Below, piece by piece: positions 1 to 9,371 of a DNA stretch of 29,816 nt (its first letter is position 1; the number at the start of each line of letters is the position of its first letter). A program made the position numbers and the translations under genes. The stretch is taken from the NCBI RefSeq assembly GCF_012790675.1, contig NZ_CP046391.1, forward strand, positions 666,185 to 696,000, written 5' to 3'. Under the pieces are notes generated by a model. That model was not told the DNA's origin and made no database searches. It saw only the letters and a program-made list of their open reading frames with translations. The DNA is from Anaplasma platys (GTDB taxonomy: Bacteria; Pseudomonadota; Alphaproteobacteria; Rickettsiales; Anaplasmataceae).

Positions 1-753
1 ATCTCGAGGTTCGGAACCTCACTCAGAATTTGGGCAACTTTCGCAAGTATTATGTGTGTCGCCTCTGTTGCAATGGTTTTTGCTACTTATAGAGCCACAG
101 AAGTTGATCTATTCCTTTCTTATGCTGCTGTAGCAGCAATTTCGCTATGTACACTTATTTGTGTTGTTGCAGCTACGTCGATAATGCTTACTCACGTGCT
201 GCGCTGTAGAAATGAGTATCTCAAGTTCTGCAACGAGGAACGTATCAGACTTGGAATTAAAGAGAACGATGACTTGCCTTACGATCTAGCATCACTTAGG
301 AAAAGCTATTTCTCCTTGCTGGCAGGAAGAATTGCGGTGGGAGCTAGCACGGTGTTGTTAGCTGTAGCAGTATGGACAGGACGCATGTGGTACCAATCCG
401 AGTGGGGGTTGCCAGCGACCATAACACACGAAATGATAGCTGGACTCGTGGGTATGGTGTTCGCCATGTTCATAGTGACAGTACTATCCCTTGATTGCAC
501 AAAGGTTATGGCGGCTGACGGTAAAGTGGTTGCATCCTTATATAACAATAATCAGCAGGGATATTGCGAGAAACTAGCGGGACATACTGATGTTAAATCA
601 CCGCAACCTGTCCGCGCTGTGCGCATATCAGAACACTTAGCAGAGAGCTCTAATGAGTGGGGAGAACCCCATGTGTATCATGGTCCAGCGGTTTTCCTAG
701 GTAGAGCAGAGTCTTTCGTCTACGGCGAAAATGGCGAGAAAACAAGGGGCTAA
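1..753 (+). CDS. Multi-spanning membrane protein of unknown function, 5' end outside window
   Basis: The reading frame is open from base 1. The first ATG (position 52) falls inside a hydrophobic stretch, so the true start is probably upstream and the gene is cut by the window edge. Counting from that ATG, there are four hydrophobic segments: one straddling residues -8 to 12, then about 20-48, 89-110 and 126-147. They form two hairpins separated by a charged loop of about 40 residues (rich in E, R, K, D). The last 80 residues are hydrophilic and probably face the cytoplasm or the host side. I recognise no catalytic motif or family. The paired-hairpin topology resembles other unknown proteins in this window (1871-2695, 3011-5401, 12578-14671, 17022-19973). 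Coding status is well supported by length and coherent topology; function is unknown. Confidence 0.75.
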   Translation: MSRFGTSLRIWATFASIMCVASVAMVFATYRATEVDLFLSYAAVAAISLCTLICVVAATSIMLTHVLRCRNEYLKFCNEERIRLGIKENDDLPYDLASLRKSYFSLLAGRIAVGASTVLLAVAVWTGRMWYQSEWGLPATITHEMIAGLVGMVFAMFIVTVLSLDCTKVMAADGKVVASLYNNNQQGYCEKLAGHTDVKSPQPVRAVRISEHLAESSNEWGEPHVYHGPAVFLGRAESFVYGENGEKTRG

Positions 754-1870
754 AGTTTGTGCTGATTGGGAATCGCATGTGAACAACGCACCTTTTTCTT
801 TTCTCCCTACTAGCACATGCAGCCCCTGCAAGCGGACAATCAATATTATTAGAAGCACTGAATGTGCACCTGCTCGGTGGTTGCCTTTGCTATATCGATT
901 GGACATCGCGTGGGTGTTCTCGCCGGTGCCCCAATTAAGAGCGCTGGCCTCTGCAGGCTTTAAGCAAAGTACAGGCTATTTTCGCGAGTAGACCCATGTG
1001 AGTCACAAAGCTGTTATCTTCGTACGGTGTGCTTTCCACTTTAGTTTCGTCAAGTTGCCCATAACGCACAAATTATCGTATGAAGAAAGAGTCACTGTTT
1101 TCCCCATTTGCTGCAGGGGTTTATCTGAAATAAGAGGCAAACCCCAATATACGTTCACTGCGCTCAGAGCAATACGAAATGGAAAGCGTCAGCACGAGCA
1201 AGTCAGCTTTCTGTGCTTATATCATAACAGTAATAGACAGCGCCTGCTAGTAACGAACGATAATAAAGACAACCGTCTATCACAGTGGAGAAACATAAAC
1301 TTGATCTCAAACCAACACCCTCTCCACTCCATGAGAAGGAGAATTGCCTTGCTAATGACAGACAGCGGTGTAACAAACTTTCGCTGCTGATTATTGTAAC
1401 ATCATGACAGCTTCTGTGTAAGGCACCAGGAAATCAATCCATCGCCCGCATGCATACTGGTGCATGCCAAAACAGAATAATCAACTCCATATTCATTTGC
1501 CAATTTCTTGACACATGCACGGAAACTTCCTTGCCTCAATACAACAAATGGAAAAATGCTGTAACCACACCGCCATATTATGCTAGGAGTACTGCGGTTA
1601 TGTACAGTTTGTAAGCAATACCTTTCTCAGAGACCATTGCCCTTCCATAGCATTTTTTGCCCGTATTAAAGCAAGATATGTAACCCCAAAAATTGCAACC
1701 GTTATAAGAGGAGAATAGCGACCAAAAATCGTGGCATGTATATAAACTAAAAAAGAAATTTTTAGAATATCGCACAACATACACACAAGTCACTGCGTGC
1801 GCGCAAGCCTTCTAACTTCGGAACACTATGACAACAACACGAAGACGGTTCATCTACAATACTATCAAGA
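754..1870. other. Gene-poor interval
   Basis: About 1.1 kb without a convincing gene. The open frames here (731-991 and 998-1390 on the plus strand) have no ribosome binding site, basic Cys/Arg-rich composition and no domain-like pattern, so I treat them as chance. One short minus-strand frame at 1598-1786 has a believable membrane segment and is listed separately. The interval separates the cut gene at 1-753 from the minus-strand gene ending at 1871. I see no tRNA, repeat or strong terminator. It may be decayed coding DNA, as is common in this lineage. Confidence 0.5.
1598..1786 (-). CDS. Possible small membrane protein or membrane-protein remnant
   Basis: A 62-aa frame contains one long hydrophobic block (about residues 8-40, including the string SPLITVAIFGVTYLALI) followed by a charged stretch RAKNAMEGQW. 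That hydrophobic-then-charged order looks like a real membrane segment rather than random translation. There is no ribosome binding site before the ATG, and a second overlapping frame covers the same bases. It could be a leftover of a larger membrane protein like its neighbours. Low confidence. Confidence 0.2.
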   Translation of the reverse strand: MCMLCDILKISFLVYIHATIFGRYSPLITVAIFGVTYLALIRAKNAMEGQWSLRKVLLTNCT

Positions 1871-2695
1871 CTATGATACCCCCTGCCCTCTGTGCTTACT
1901 ACACGCAGTAAGCATATGCGTTAGTGGCATCTCGAGCTCTGCTGAAAAAGCTTCTTCATTTCTGCTACCGAAATCCTGCCCTTTGCTTGCATTTTTAACT
2001 GCACCCTCCTGCGCATCCTTGCCATCACCCTTCGTGTTCGCAGTTTTTATAGCACGTATTGCGTGACTATCTTTTAACACAATAGATGATCTCTTCTTTT
2101 CATCGTGCATTTTTTCAACGTAAAAACTCCGATCGCGGTCTAAAGCTAACTCCGCTTCCAGCTTTTCCGCATCACCGCTAATCGCACTTTCAGATTCAGA
2201 ATCTCTATTAGCTACATGCCGAATAAGAACGCGTTCATCTACTACACTACCTTCTCCTGAACCACCACAAGATTGATGCAAATCGTGCCCTCTATTAGGA
2301 GCATTACCATCACGATGCTCTGCCGCCATTCTGATACATGCCTCATGCCCACGATGATGACGAACAACTCCAATCTCCACGTCGGCATCACCTATCTCAG
2401 CATGTACATGTATAGGTGAAAAAAGCTCGCGAAAAATGCGATTAAACACATAATACACAGTAAAATACATCGACCCCACTACTGCAGCATAAACAATTAG
2501 TCTACTAACACGGTCTGTCTGATTAATTGCATGCTCAATATAAGAAACCAGACCCAATCCAACAGCTGAAGTGGCAACAAATGCAACTGCATGCGCAATA
2601 TATCTACCACCAGAATCACAATCGCGTTCAATACTCAATAACCCATAAGAAAAACCAGAGCGTTCTCCGCCCTCTCCCCTCTCTTCAACCACCAT
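1871..2695 (-). CDS. Two-helix membrane protein with long acidic tail, unknown function
   Basis: I chose the ATG at 2695 (274 aa) over the longer frame from 2743. An AGG element sits about 8 nt upstream, and the extra N-terminus would be an implausible run of four cysteines. Two hydrophobic helices lie at about residues 33-53 and 66-88, joined by a short polar loop, giving a bilobed hairpin. The remaining 185 residues are very hydrophilic, rich in His, Glu, Asp, Arg and Lys, and predicted to be largely unstructured, ending in SKHRGQGVS. No family is recognised. The short N-terminus, membrane hairpin and long soluble tail match the layout of Inc-type vacuole membrane proteins, but that is topology only. 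It is transcribed away from the 796-aa gene at 3011, with a shared upstream region. Confidence 0.72.
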   Translation of the reverse strand: MVVEERGEGGERSGFSYGLLSIERDCDSGGRYIAHAVAFVATSAVGLGLVSYIEHAINQTDRVSRLIVYAAVVGSMYFTVYYVFNRIFRELFSPIHVHAEIGDADVEIGVVRHHRGHEACIRMAAEHRDGNAPNRGHDLHQSCGGSGEGSVVDERVLIRHVANRDSESESAISGDAEKLEAELALDRDRSFYVEKMHDEKKRSSIVLKDSHAIRAIKTANTKGDGKDAQEGAVKNASKGQDFGSRNEEAFSAELEMPLTHMLTACSKHRGQGVS

Positions 2696-3010
2696 ACAAT
2701 TACCTGTAAAAGTTATCAAAACACAACAGCAGCACCGATTCAAAAACCTAAAAACAGCCTTTACATCTGCAATGAGAACATAACCGCTGTCATATGTTGC
2801 AATAATACAACAATATTTGATGCCAAAAAGGAATTTTTTAATATTTAGTTAGAAGATTTCTTGGGTTATTAGCTTTAAAAGTTAACTTAGTCTCATGTAG
2901 AAAAGCTATTCCTGGTGATTATTTAAAATAGATCACTTGTATTTCATAAAAACAAGTACTTTTTTATTAAGAAATGTTAAGCTGTTATTAGCATATGTTA
3001 TAGGCATGCT
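2696..3010. promoter_or_regulatory. Divergent upstream region
   Basis: This 315-bp A+T-rich region lies between two divergently read genes and must hold both promoters. I cannot place a convincing -35/-10 pair. A small inverted repeat, ACTTGT (2935-2940) and ACAAGT (2952-2957), is followed by a run of T at 2960-2965 just ahead of the 796-aa gene. It could be a weak attenuator-like hairpin, but with only six base pairs and little G+C it may be chance. Confidence 0.35.
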
Positions 3011-5401
3011 ATGTCGAAAAACGCTCATAAGCTCGGGGATAATGTTCATGGCTTATGTAACGAAAAAGGTGCTTATAGCGCTACAACGGACCGTATGGGC
3101 TCAGACGAAGCTGGTAACGCAGACACAGTGGTAGCGTCAGCAGCTACGGGGCCAACCCTGGGGCGGTTTTCAGATGAGTCTCTGTCAAATTGTGGAGATT
3201 TATTAGCCTTTTCTGAAAATGCTACCAGGTTTCAAAATAAGCGTTCCAAAATGAGACTTGATGCACAAACAATGTACGCGCTAGTTGCCGATTCTTTGTG
3301 TGAAGTGCTATTACCTGATAATCACATGCCCAGCACTCTTGAGGCAAGGAATCTTAAATTAACAGTTAGAAATAGTTATGATCTCGAGCGCGTTGGTCGA
3401 GGATTTAGGATAGAAGGCAAACTATATGAGATATCGGAAATTTGTGACAATCATCACGCACAAAGACCCACTTCCCTTCTCCTTTATATCAACAGCATGA
3501 CCAAAATATTGGTGAGCCATCTCGTATTTCAGATCTCCTCATCTCTAATCCGTAGATATCGCCCCGATGTACCTGAAACTGTCACAGAACTAAGAAACAA
3601 TGCTTCCTTGCGCGTGGTTTATACCGCTATGGCAAATGCCGTTGAAAGGAAAGAAAAATACCCTGACGATGACCATAACTCCGTCGTACTTTTGTTTGTG
3701 CTTCGGAATGGGGCTTTACATAAAGCGCTCTTGCAGCATGACTACGATACCTTTTTAAAAGAAATGCACGTGGCATCGATTAAAGACTCGATGACAACGC
3801 ACAATATCTTAGCGTCTGCGATACTAATTGTGCTACCCACAATAAGGGAAATGTACAATACGCTGTTAACCTGCATGCTCTCTCTTGCCAGTGGAGATAT
3901 AGAAAAACACCCCCAACAGAAGCAATACCTGCTAAACAAGGCAAAAACGTGTATTAACTACCTATTACCCTTTAGCATCACATTATATAAAGCAATAGAA
4001 CAATTGCCACACCATAGGGACAGTAGAACCAAAATAGAGGCAACAATAGAGGATGTCACTTACCTCTTGGAAGTAACGAAAGGGGATGCAAAAACTCTCG
4101 CATCATTGATCGAGATTCCCAAAATACCTTACTCAAGTCCCGTGATTTACAACAACGGTAACGGTCTCGAAAAAATAGCTGCAACGCTATTGGTTTTATA
4201 CCCGGGAATTGAAGTTAGTGGAGATCAAATACTCTTGCACGATGGGAAGCCATATCTCATAAACTTGGGAACAAATAAGATAGAAAAGGATCATCCGTGC
4301 TTTGCCAGAACCATCGAAGGAAAATATTCTTCTCAAGAGGAAATTATTGTTGAGGATATAAGGAGACTTTTCGCTTCGATACAAGAACTTGTTCCACATA
4401 TGGATTGGAACATTTTTATCAAGGAACTGCGAATAATATGTACAAATCTTAGAAGCGAAACGTTTGCCAACCACGCGCAGCAACGCCTTTTGGAAAAGCT
4501 TAGAACCAACCTTCTTCCAAGCACACTGTTTGATAAAAAATTACCGCTCGTGGCTTATGAAAGCATATTACCCAGGGTGCATGACATCTTAGCCTTTCTT
4601 GACAATGAGCGCCTACTAGAAGCAACGCAACGCTATACCAAACTTGTCTATGGCTTGAGAACTCAGGTATTTTCGGCTGAAGACTTCCTTGAGATTTCGG
4701 GATACAAGAGACCGACAGAAGACCGCGTAACAGACACCAGCATCATTGCATCAAGAAAACTTTTTGCCGCCATAGACAAAAGCCACAGGTACTTTGAAAC
4801 CAGTATCTCAGTACCAACACCGCAATCTTCCTATACACCAACACCGATAACACTTTTAGAAGAAGGATCACATGCGTATAAGATATCAAAATTGTGCCCT
4901 AAAAAACGCAAACAACTGATAAAAACCCTTTCAAGAAGGTCTCCCCACTATGTGTTACTACGCGAGCTGTACTACATAGTAATGCCTGTGGTTGCCCTAT
5001 GTGCTGCGGGCATCGCGTACCTTTTCTTAACTCCCTTAATGCCAGCGAAGACAGTTGTGGTAGCGGTGATATTCTCAATTTCTCTGTTCGCAGTAGCGTT
5101 CATACATAAAAAAGTGGCACACAAAACGTGCTATCTAATGAGTATTTCTCAAGAAATTAGGGAAACGGAAACACAATACAAATACTTTCCTGATACTGAT
5201 AATAACAGACGTTTAGCATCTAACGATAATGTAGAAGCGGGATTTATAGAACAACAACCGTACGCGAACACAATACGTACAATACAACAAGAACCTGAAA
5301 TATCTCAAGAAAGCGCCGCGTCACAGGTAAGTAATGCAGAAATAGATGTAGACACAGTTGTGCCGCTGCCCGCACGAAATACTGCAGCAGTCCCTACTTG
5401 A
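3011..5401 (+). CDS. Large lineage-specific protein with C-terminal membrane hairpin
   Basis: A 796-aa protein without a recognised family. Residues 1-80 are polar and low in structure. Residues about 80-640 are mixed helical sequence with hydrophobic patches but no clear membrane span, probably a folded soluble domain. Two strongly hydrophobic helices follow at about 654-676 and 681-699, separated by the short turn TPLMPAKT, and then about 95 residues of Gln/Asn/Glu/Thr-rich tail ending in ARNTAAVPT. The basic stretch KKRKQLIKTLSRR just before the first helix would sit on the cytoplasmic face. No ribosome binding site is obvious before the ATG; a downstream start is possible. The order of big domain, hairpin and low-complexity tail is repeated in the 983-aa protein at 17022-19973. 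A secreted or vacuole-membrane role is plausible but not shown. Confidence 0.82.
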   Translation: MSKNAHKLGDNVHGLCNEKGAYSATTDRMGSDEAGNADTVVASAATGPTLGRFSDESLSNCGDLLAFSENATRFQNKRSKMRLDAQTMYALVADSLCEVLLPDNHMPSTLEARNLKLTVRNSYDLERVGRGFRIEGKLYEISEICDNHHAQRPTSLLLYINSMTKILVSHLVFQISSSLIRRYRPDVPETVTELRNNASLRVVYTAMANAVERKEKYPDDDHNSVVLLFVLRNGALHKALLQHDYDTFLKEMHVASIKDSMTTHNILASAILIVLPTIREMYNTLLTCMLSLASGDIEKHPQQKQYLLNKAKTCINYLLPFSITLYKAIEQLPHHRDSRTKIEATIEDVTYLLEVTKGDAKTLASLIEIPKIPYSSPVIYNNGNGLEKIAATLLVLYPGIEVSGDQILLHDGKPYLINLGTNKIEKDHPCFARTIEGKYSSQEEIIVEDIRRLFASIQELVPHMDWNIFIKELRIICTNLRSETFANHAQQRLLEKLRTNLLPSTLFDKKLPLVAYESILPRVHDILAFLDNERLLEATQRYTKLVYGLRTQVFSAEDFLEISGYKRPTEDRVTDTSIIASRKLFAAIDKSHRYFETSISVPTPQSSYTPTPITLLEEGSHAYKISKLCPKKRKQLIKTLSRRSPHYVLLRELYYIVMPVVALCAAGIAYLFLTPLMPAKTVVVAVIFSISLFAVAFIHKKVAHKTCYLMSISQEIRETETQYKYFPDTDNNRRLASNDNVEAGFIEQQPYANTIRTIQQEPEISQESAASQVSNAEIDVDTVVPLPARNTAAVPT

Positions 5402-5944
5402 TTCCGGGAGGAAAGTCTTCCTGAGGAACAAATCTCGTCAACAAGTGAGATTTTAGAAGTAATTGTAACGGCTGAAAACGGTGCTGCTCTCGCGAGATAA
5501 TCTTGGCTTCATATGTATTAAGCACCATCAGCAAAAATGAAGGAAGACAGATACCAGCAAAACCACTACAAGTGGGTAACGCGGTAGCAACCGCACGCAT
5601 TTTTGACTGATAACGCCAAAATTTCACCTCTACCGGAATAATAAAACTTCCTCCATGAGCGCGTTTGACAATATTTAAGGGAAAAGATCTTTTTCCGTGC
5701 CATTTGGTGGACACTCCGCTACGTTAAAGCTTAGGTCCACAATGTTAAAAGCGCATATTCAAGTCGACACCGCACAGGCGATCGGCAAATCCTGATGCGC
5801 CCACTGAAAGAGAGGACATGCTCATGAACTATGCCCCTTACACCATAAAACCAATACTCAAAGGGCTGGTGACAATGCACCCAAGACTTTATCCAATATC
5901 AGCACATGCGGCTGGATTCGTGTCATTCCTCGTTGCTGCACTGA
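5402..5944. other. Gene-poor interval between convergent genes
   Basis: About 540 bp between the 3' ends of the 796-aa gene and argS. A 106-codon minus-strand frame (5394-5714) starts with GTG, has no ribosome binding site and lacks a coherent protein pattern, so I do not call it. A small hairpin AGGAA/TTCCT occurs at about 5409-5422, right after the stop of the 796-aa gene, but without a T run. A 10-bp perfect palindrome, TCTCGCGAGA, lies at 5488-5497. Nothing else is visible. Confidence 0.45.
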
Positions 5945-7684
5945 TTATCTCATTTCTTCCATAGGAACTATGGAAAAAATCGCCAACCCCGCAGATATAA
6001 CCAGCGAGGTAGCAATCGCCAAATAAAGCCGGGCAGACGTGGTCTGTTCATCTCCTTCGACAATAAAACGCATATCCGAGTTCTTAACCCCACATCCCCA
6101 TAACATATGAAACGCTTCAGCAACTTCAATCAAATAAAACGCTATCCCATGGGGTTCATGGGTCTCGGCTGAATATTTTACGACGCTGGGCCATTTCGCG
6201 AGAAGCTTTGCCAAAGACATCTCCTGATCTGAAGATAAAAAGGAAAAATCAACCTCCTCTATAGGTAACAACTTCGTATGACTTCTTACAACAGATCTAA
6301 CCCTGGCGTGCGCATATTGTATGTAAAAAATTTGATTGTCCTTAGATTCTTCGCACGCCTTAGCAAAATCAAAATTCATTACAGCATCATTCTTGCGAGT
6401 CAGTAGCATAAATCTGGTTACATCGCTTCCTACTTCTTCTACCACATCTCTTACTGCTAAAAAATCCCCCTTCCTCTTGGACATTTTAACCTGAGCCCCG
6501 TTTTCTAAGAAATTCACTAGATTACAAAGTTTAACATCTATTTGCGCCTTACCACCGCTCAGAGCCTTTACTATTGCTTTGATTCTAGCAACATAACCTT
6601 TGTGATCATACCCAAGCACGAGGACCATTCTATTAAATCCCCGAGAAATCTTATTGAAGTGGTACGCAATATCTCCTGCAAAGTACGTCCAAGAACCGTC
6701 TTCTTTCTGCAGCGCTCTATTACAATCGTCCCCAAAGTCTTTGGATCTAAATATTAGTTGTTCTCGTTGCTCCCATTCTACGTCATCTTCAAGCCATTTC
6801 GGCCTTTCCAACATTCCCCTGCAAACTACGCCACGCTCTTTTAAGTATTCAACACACTCCTCTACAACATTGTCATCTTGCAGTTTGCGTTCAGAAACAT
6901 ACACATCGTGACTGACTCCCATAAGAGCAAGATCCTCCCTTATGGACTCTAGCATGCTATTAAGAGTAAGCTCCCTTATGACATCATCTCTATTATCCAT
7001 GAACCGCAAAGTGTCCCCATACTTATCTACAAGGGACCTTGCTACATCTTTTAAATACTCGCCAGGGTATAACCCCTCTTCCATCACAATATCGTCACCA
7101 AGGACCTCCAGGTATCTTAGATATACCGAAGACACTAGAGTTTTTATTTGGCTGCCGGCATCGTTAACGTAATATTCCCTAGTGACTTTATAACCAACCC
7201 ATTCGAGTAAATTTGACAGCACATCTCCTAAAACCGCCCCGCGCGCATGCCCCACGTGCAACGGCCCTGTGGGATTAGCCGATACAAATTCCACATTTAC
7301 TTTTTCACCGCCACCTATATCAACCCTACCAAAGTCCTCCTTGAACTGATTTATCTTCTTTATGACACTATGCCACACAGTTTTTGTACAAATGAAGTTG
7401 ATAAATCCAGGCGGAACAACATTAACACTTTCAATGCCGGGAATATCACCAAAAATATCACACAAAGTCTTGGCCACATCCATGGGGTTCTTTCTCTCTT
7501 TTTTTCCAAGAATCATTGCAGCATTGGTATACATATCACCATGCTTAGCTTGCGTGGGAGGACCTACCACTACTCCGGTCAGAAGCTCCTCTTTTCCATG
7601 TTCAACACCTAATGACTTGGCTATGCTGTCAATTATCACACCACGAAAATAGCCAAACACATCTGCCTCTTCTCCCAAAAACAT
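5945..7684 (-). CDS. argS: Arginyl-tRNA synthetase
   Basis: A class I aminoacyl-tRNA synthetase that charges tRNA-Arg with arginine using ATP in the cytoplasm. I start at the ATG at 7684 (579 aa), because the sequence from there (MFLGEEADVFGYFRGVI) fits the usual ArgS N-terminal additional domain; a frame 14 codons longer exists. Counting from the longer frame, the HIGH-type motif is SANPTGPLHVGHARG at 149-163, the DIAYH element is at 352-356 and the KMSK loop is KMSKRKG at 414-420. The C-terminal part (from about 465) has the helical anticodon-binding DALR-type domain with the conserved FYIQYAHAR. Length fits the family. It is divergent from recO across about 316 bp and convergent with the 796-aa gene. 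Essential and complete; identification is secure. Confidence 0.97.
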   Translation of the reverse strand: MFLGEEADVFGYFRGVIIDSIAKSLGVEHGKEELLTGVVVGPPTQAKHGDMYTNAAMILGKKERKNPMDVAKTLCDIFGDIPGIESVNVVPPGFINFICTKTVWHSVIKKINQFKEDFGRVDIGGGEKVNVEFVSANPTGPLHVGHARGAVLGDVLSNLLEWVGYKVTREYYVNDAGSQIKTLVSSVYLRYLEVLGDDIVMEEGLYPGEYLKDVARSLVDKYGDTLRFMDNRDDVIRELTLNSMLESIREDLALMGVSHDVYVSERKLQDDNVVEECVEYLKERGVVCRGMLERPKWLEDDVEWEQREQLIFRSKDFGDDCNRALQKEDGSWTYFAGDIAYHFNKISRGFNRMVLVLGYDHKGYVARIKAIVKALSGGKAQIDVKLCNLVNFLENGAQVKMSKRKGDFLAVRDVVEEVGSDVTRFMLLTRKNDAVMNFDFAKACEESKDNQIFYIQYAHARVRSVVRSHTKLLPIEEVDFSFLSSDQEMSLAKLLAKWPSVVKYSAETHEPHGIAFYLIEVAEAFHMLWGCGVKNSDMRFIVEGDEQTTSARLYLAIATSLVISAGLAIFSIVPMEEMR

Positions 7685-8000
7685 GCTCAAAGTACCTAAT
7701 TCCCGACAGTTCCAGTATATATGCAATTGCGTTTTCTTTAAACAATACCGACAGCTACATATCCAAGACCAAGAAACAATAGAACAGGAGATATGCCAAC
7801 ACGGACACCTTGAACATATTAGGCTACACCGCGAAACGGTCTGTTATCACCGGTCCATAATTTACATACCATGAGCAGAACACACCCCGTATTTAAAAGA
7901 ACGTTACGCACTCAAATTCGCTGCACTACTTTAAATGCTCTTGACACTCACCCTCCGAATCGGACAACAATGTGGAGTATCCTACGAAACGTGAATAGCT
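7685..8000. promoter_or_regulatory. Divergent argS/recO upstream region
   Basis: A 316-bp region between divergently transcribed argS and recO; both promoters should lie here. I see no -35/-10 pair strong enough to place, no riboswitch or T-box structure I can recognise, and no convincing small gene. The open frames over it (7683-7874 and 7871-8083) look like chance. Confidence 0.4.
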
Positions 8001-8726
8001 GTGCAGTGGAGAGAAAACGGAATAGTAGTAAATATAAAACACTATGGGGACACCAGGGTTATACTCTGCGTTTTTACACGTAACCACGGCGTCTACAACG
8101 GGCTACTCAGACTTTCTAAAAAAAAGCAACGGCTTCAAGTAGGCGACATAGTGCTGATAACCTGGAGGGCAAGATTGGCAAACAATCTAGGGCACTTCAC
8201 CACTTGTGAAGTGGTATCCTCAGCGTTTTACTACTACTTTCAAGATAGGATTAAGCTACTTTGTCTATCATCGGTTACTTCCACAATTTGCAAAGCAATT
8301 CCCGTAAGTGATGCCCATCCGTCATTGTATGACTATCTAATGAAATTTACTCGGGCCGCAGAAAGCAATGGCCATTGGTATAGTACGTACTTAAAACTTG
8401 AGCTTGAAATGCTTGCCCAATTAGGATTTGCCCTAGATCTATCGAAGTGTGCAGTCTACAACACTTCTGACAATTTGTTGTTTATATCACCAAAGACTGG
8501 AAAGGCTATATCCGAGACTGCAGGTACGGAATTCCGGCATCTTTTGTTCCCATTACCAAAAATTTTGCTAAGTCTATATTGGGATGAGTACCCTTACGAA
8601 TGCTCCAAAAGAGAGTTTGCAACCTGTCTAAGAATTCTTGGATTCTTTGTACATAGGCACCTTCTTTCTGGCGATGAAAACTTTTTTGAGCAGCGAAAGA
8701 TCCTCATCTCTTCCCTGTTTTGCTGA
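8001..8726 (+). CDS. recO: DNA repair protein RecO
   Basis: RecO (241 aa) anneals SSB-coated single strands and, with RecF and RecR, loads RecA at gaps. The start is GTG at 8001. The N-terminus reads MQWRENGIVVNIKHYGDTRV, the typical RecO opening of an OB-fold domain, followed by CVFTRNHG and a later RLANNLGHF segment; the C-terminal half is helical and ends in RKILISSLFC. Length is normal for alphaproteobacterial RecO. It is divergent from argS. Bases 8359-8603, encoding about residues 120-201, are repeated almost perfectly 1300 bp downstream (see 9659-9927). In Anaplasma the RecF pathway has been implicated in p44 antigen gene conversion, so an intact recO beside antigen-gene relics is of interest. 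Confident family call on pattern. Confidence 0.92.
   Translation: MQWRENGIVVNIKHYGDTRVILCVFTRNHGVYNGLLRLSKKKQRLQVGDIVLITWRARLANNLGHFTTCEVVSSAFYYYFQDRIKLLCLSSVTSTICKAIPVSDAHPSLYDYLMKFTRAAESNGHWYSTYLKLELEMLAQLGFALDLSKCAVYNTSDNLLFISPKTGKAISETAGTEFRHLLFPLPKILLSLYWDEYPYECSKREFATCLRILGFFVHRHLLSGDENFFEQRKILISSLFC
8359..8603 (+). repeat. Direct repeat, copy 1 (inside recO)
   Basis: These 245 bases match 9659-9903 at a constant offset of 1300, with one mismatch that I can find (G at 8588, A at 9888). Similarity fades over the next 15 bases, with mismatches at 8604, 8605 and 8610, and ends after the shared GAGAGTTT at 8611-8618. This copy is part of intact recO. Confidence 0.97.
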
Positions 8727-8744
8727 TCAGAAATTTAAAAAGTC

Positions 8745-8800
8745 TTAATCATTATGTGATAGATGGTAGAATGAATTTCGTTTTTATTAGGCGCGAGGGA
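8745..8800 (+). promoter_or_regulatory. Possible promoter and ribosome binding site of the 188-aa gene
   Basis: A -10-like TAGAAT lies at 8767-8772 with a weak -35-like TTAATC at 8745-8750, spacer 16. The element GAGGGA at 8795-8800 is a good Shine-Dalgarno match four bases before the ATG at 8805 and fixes that start. The ribosome site is clear; the promoter is a guess. Confidence 0.4.
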
Positions 8801-8804
8801 GCAT

Positions 8805-9371
8805 ATGGCTCAGCAAGGTGGAGCAGATATGGGCATGGGGCCAAATCTTGCAAGCGTTCAATCACTATTGGATTCTACTAGAGACCGTGCGGGAGCTGGT
8901 GGAGAAGGCGGCGACGACGATAAGTCTGCACTAGCTATCATGTCAGCGGTGATGGCTACGCTTACCGAGGCTATGAAAAGCGACATACCCGGCCACCTGT
9001 CTGCAAATATCGATAGGGCAGTAACCTCCATAGGTGCAAATATTACCCCACAAGTCAGTTTATGTAGCAGTTCGAAAGGAAATTCTTTCCTGTTCGGATT
9101 TCCAGCATTGTTTGATGGCTTGGGTGAAGGAGCGGGGGAGGATGCTAGCATGAGCAGTGAAGATTATATGTCAGGCGATGCGCAGCACCAAGATCCATGG
9201 TCATTTGACGAGTATCCTCATGCTGATGAAACAATAGGACCAGCAGCAAGTGGGCTAGACGGCGTATATCATGACGGGATGGAAGCTGAGAGAAGTCACT
9301 ACCAAGACTTTTCTCCAATGCCATCTCCTGATGTGCACCAGCCAAGTCCTGGAGAAGAGCATGGCATGTAG
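8805..9371 (+). CDS. Acidic Gly/Ser/Met-rich protein of unknown function
   Basis: A 188-aa protein with a strong ribosome binding site (GAGGGA, four bases before the ATG). The N-terminal 35 residues are Gly/Met/Ala-rich and flexible. A moderately hydrophobic helical stretch follows at about 43-95. The C-terminal half is strongly acidic and rich in His, Pro, Met, Ser, with tyrosines set in acidic surroundings (SEDYMSGD, SFDEYPHADE, DGVYHDGME, SHYQDFSP). There is no signal peptide and no membrane helix. I recognise no family. Tyrosines in Asp/Glu-rich context are typical targets of host tyrosine kinases, as with the Anaplasma effector AnkA, so a translocated role can be imagined; however, the C-terminus is acidic (GEEHGM), not the basic tail common among type IV substrates. 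It lies between the two recO repeat copies, so recombination between them would delete it. Confidence 0.85.
   Translation: MAQQGGADMGMGPNLASVQSLLDSTRDRAGAGGEGGDDDKSALAIMSAVMATLTEAMKSDIPGHLSANIDRAVTSIGANITPQVSLCSSSKGNSFLFGFPALFDGLGEGAGEDASMSSEDYMSGDAQHQDPWSFDEYPHADETIGPAASGLDGVYHDGMEAERSHYQDFSPMPSPDVHQPSPGEEHGM

Noticed and set aside
731..1390. Plus-strand frames 731-991 and 998-1390 as genes
   Set aside because: No ribosome binding site, basic Cys/Arg-rich composition, no domain or membrane pattern; the first also overlaps the end of the gene at 1-753.
2935..2965. Rho-independent terminator ahead of the 796-aa gene
   Set aside because: Six A+T-rich base pairs with an 11-base loop; the T run follows, but stability is poor and its position before a gene makes chance likely.
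5488..5497. Palindrome TCTCGCGAGA as an operator
   Set aside because: Isolated in the middle of an interval between convergent gene ends, with no promoter nearby; 10-bp palindromes occur by chance.
5394..5714. Minus-strand 106-codon frame between the 796-aa gene and argS
   Set aside because: GTG start without ribosome site, weak hydrophobic patch only, overlaps the stop of the 796-aa gene; looks like chance.
6542..7652. Plus-strand frames across argS
   Set aside because: They are antisense shadows of argS; the minus-strand frame carries the complete synthetase motifs.
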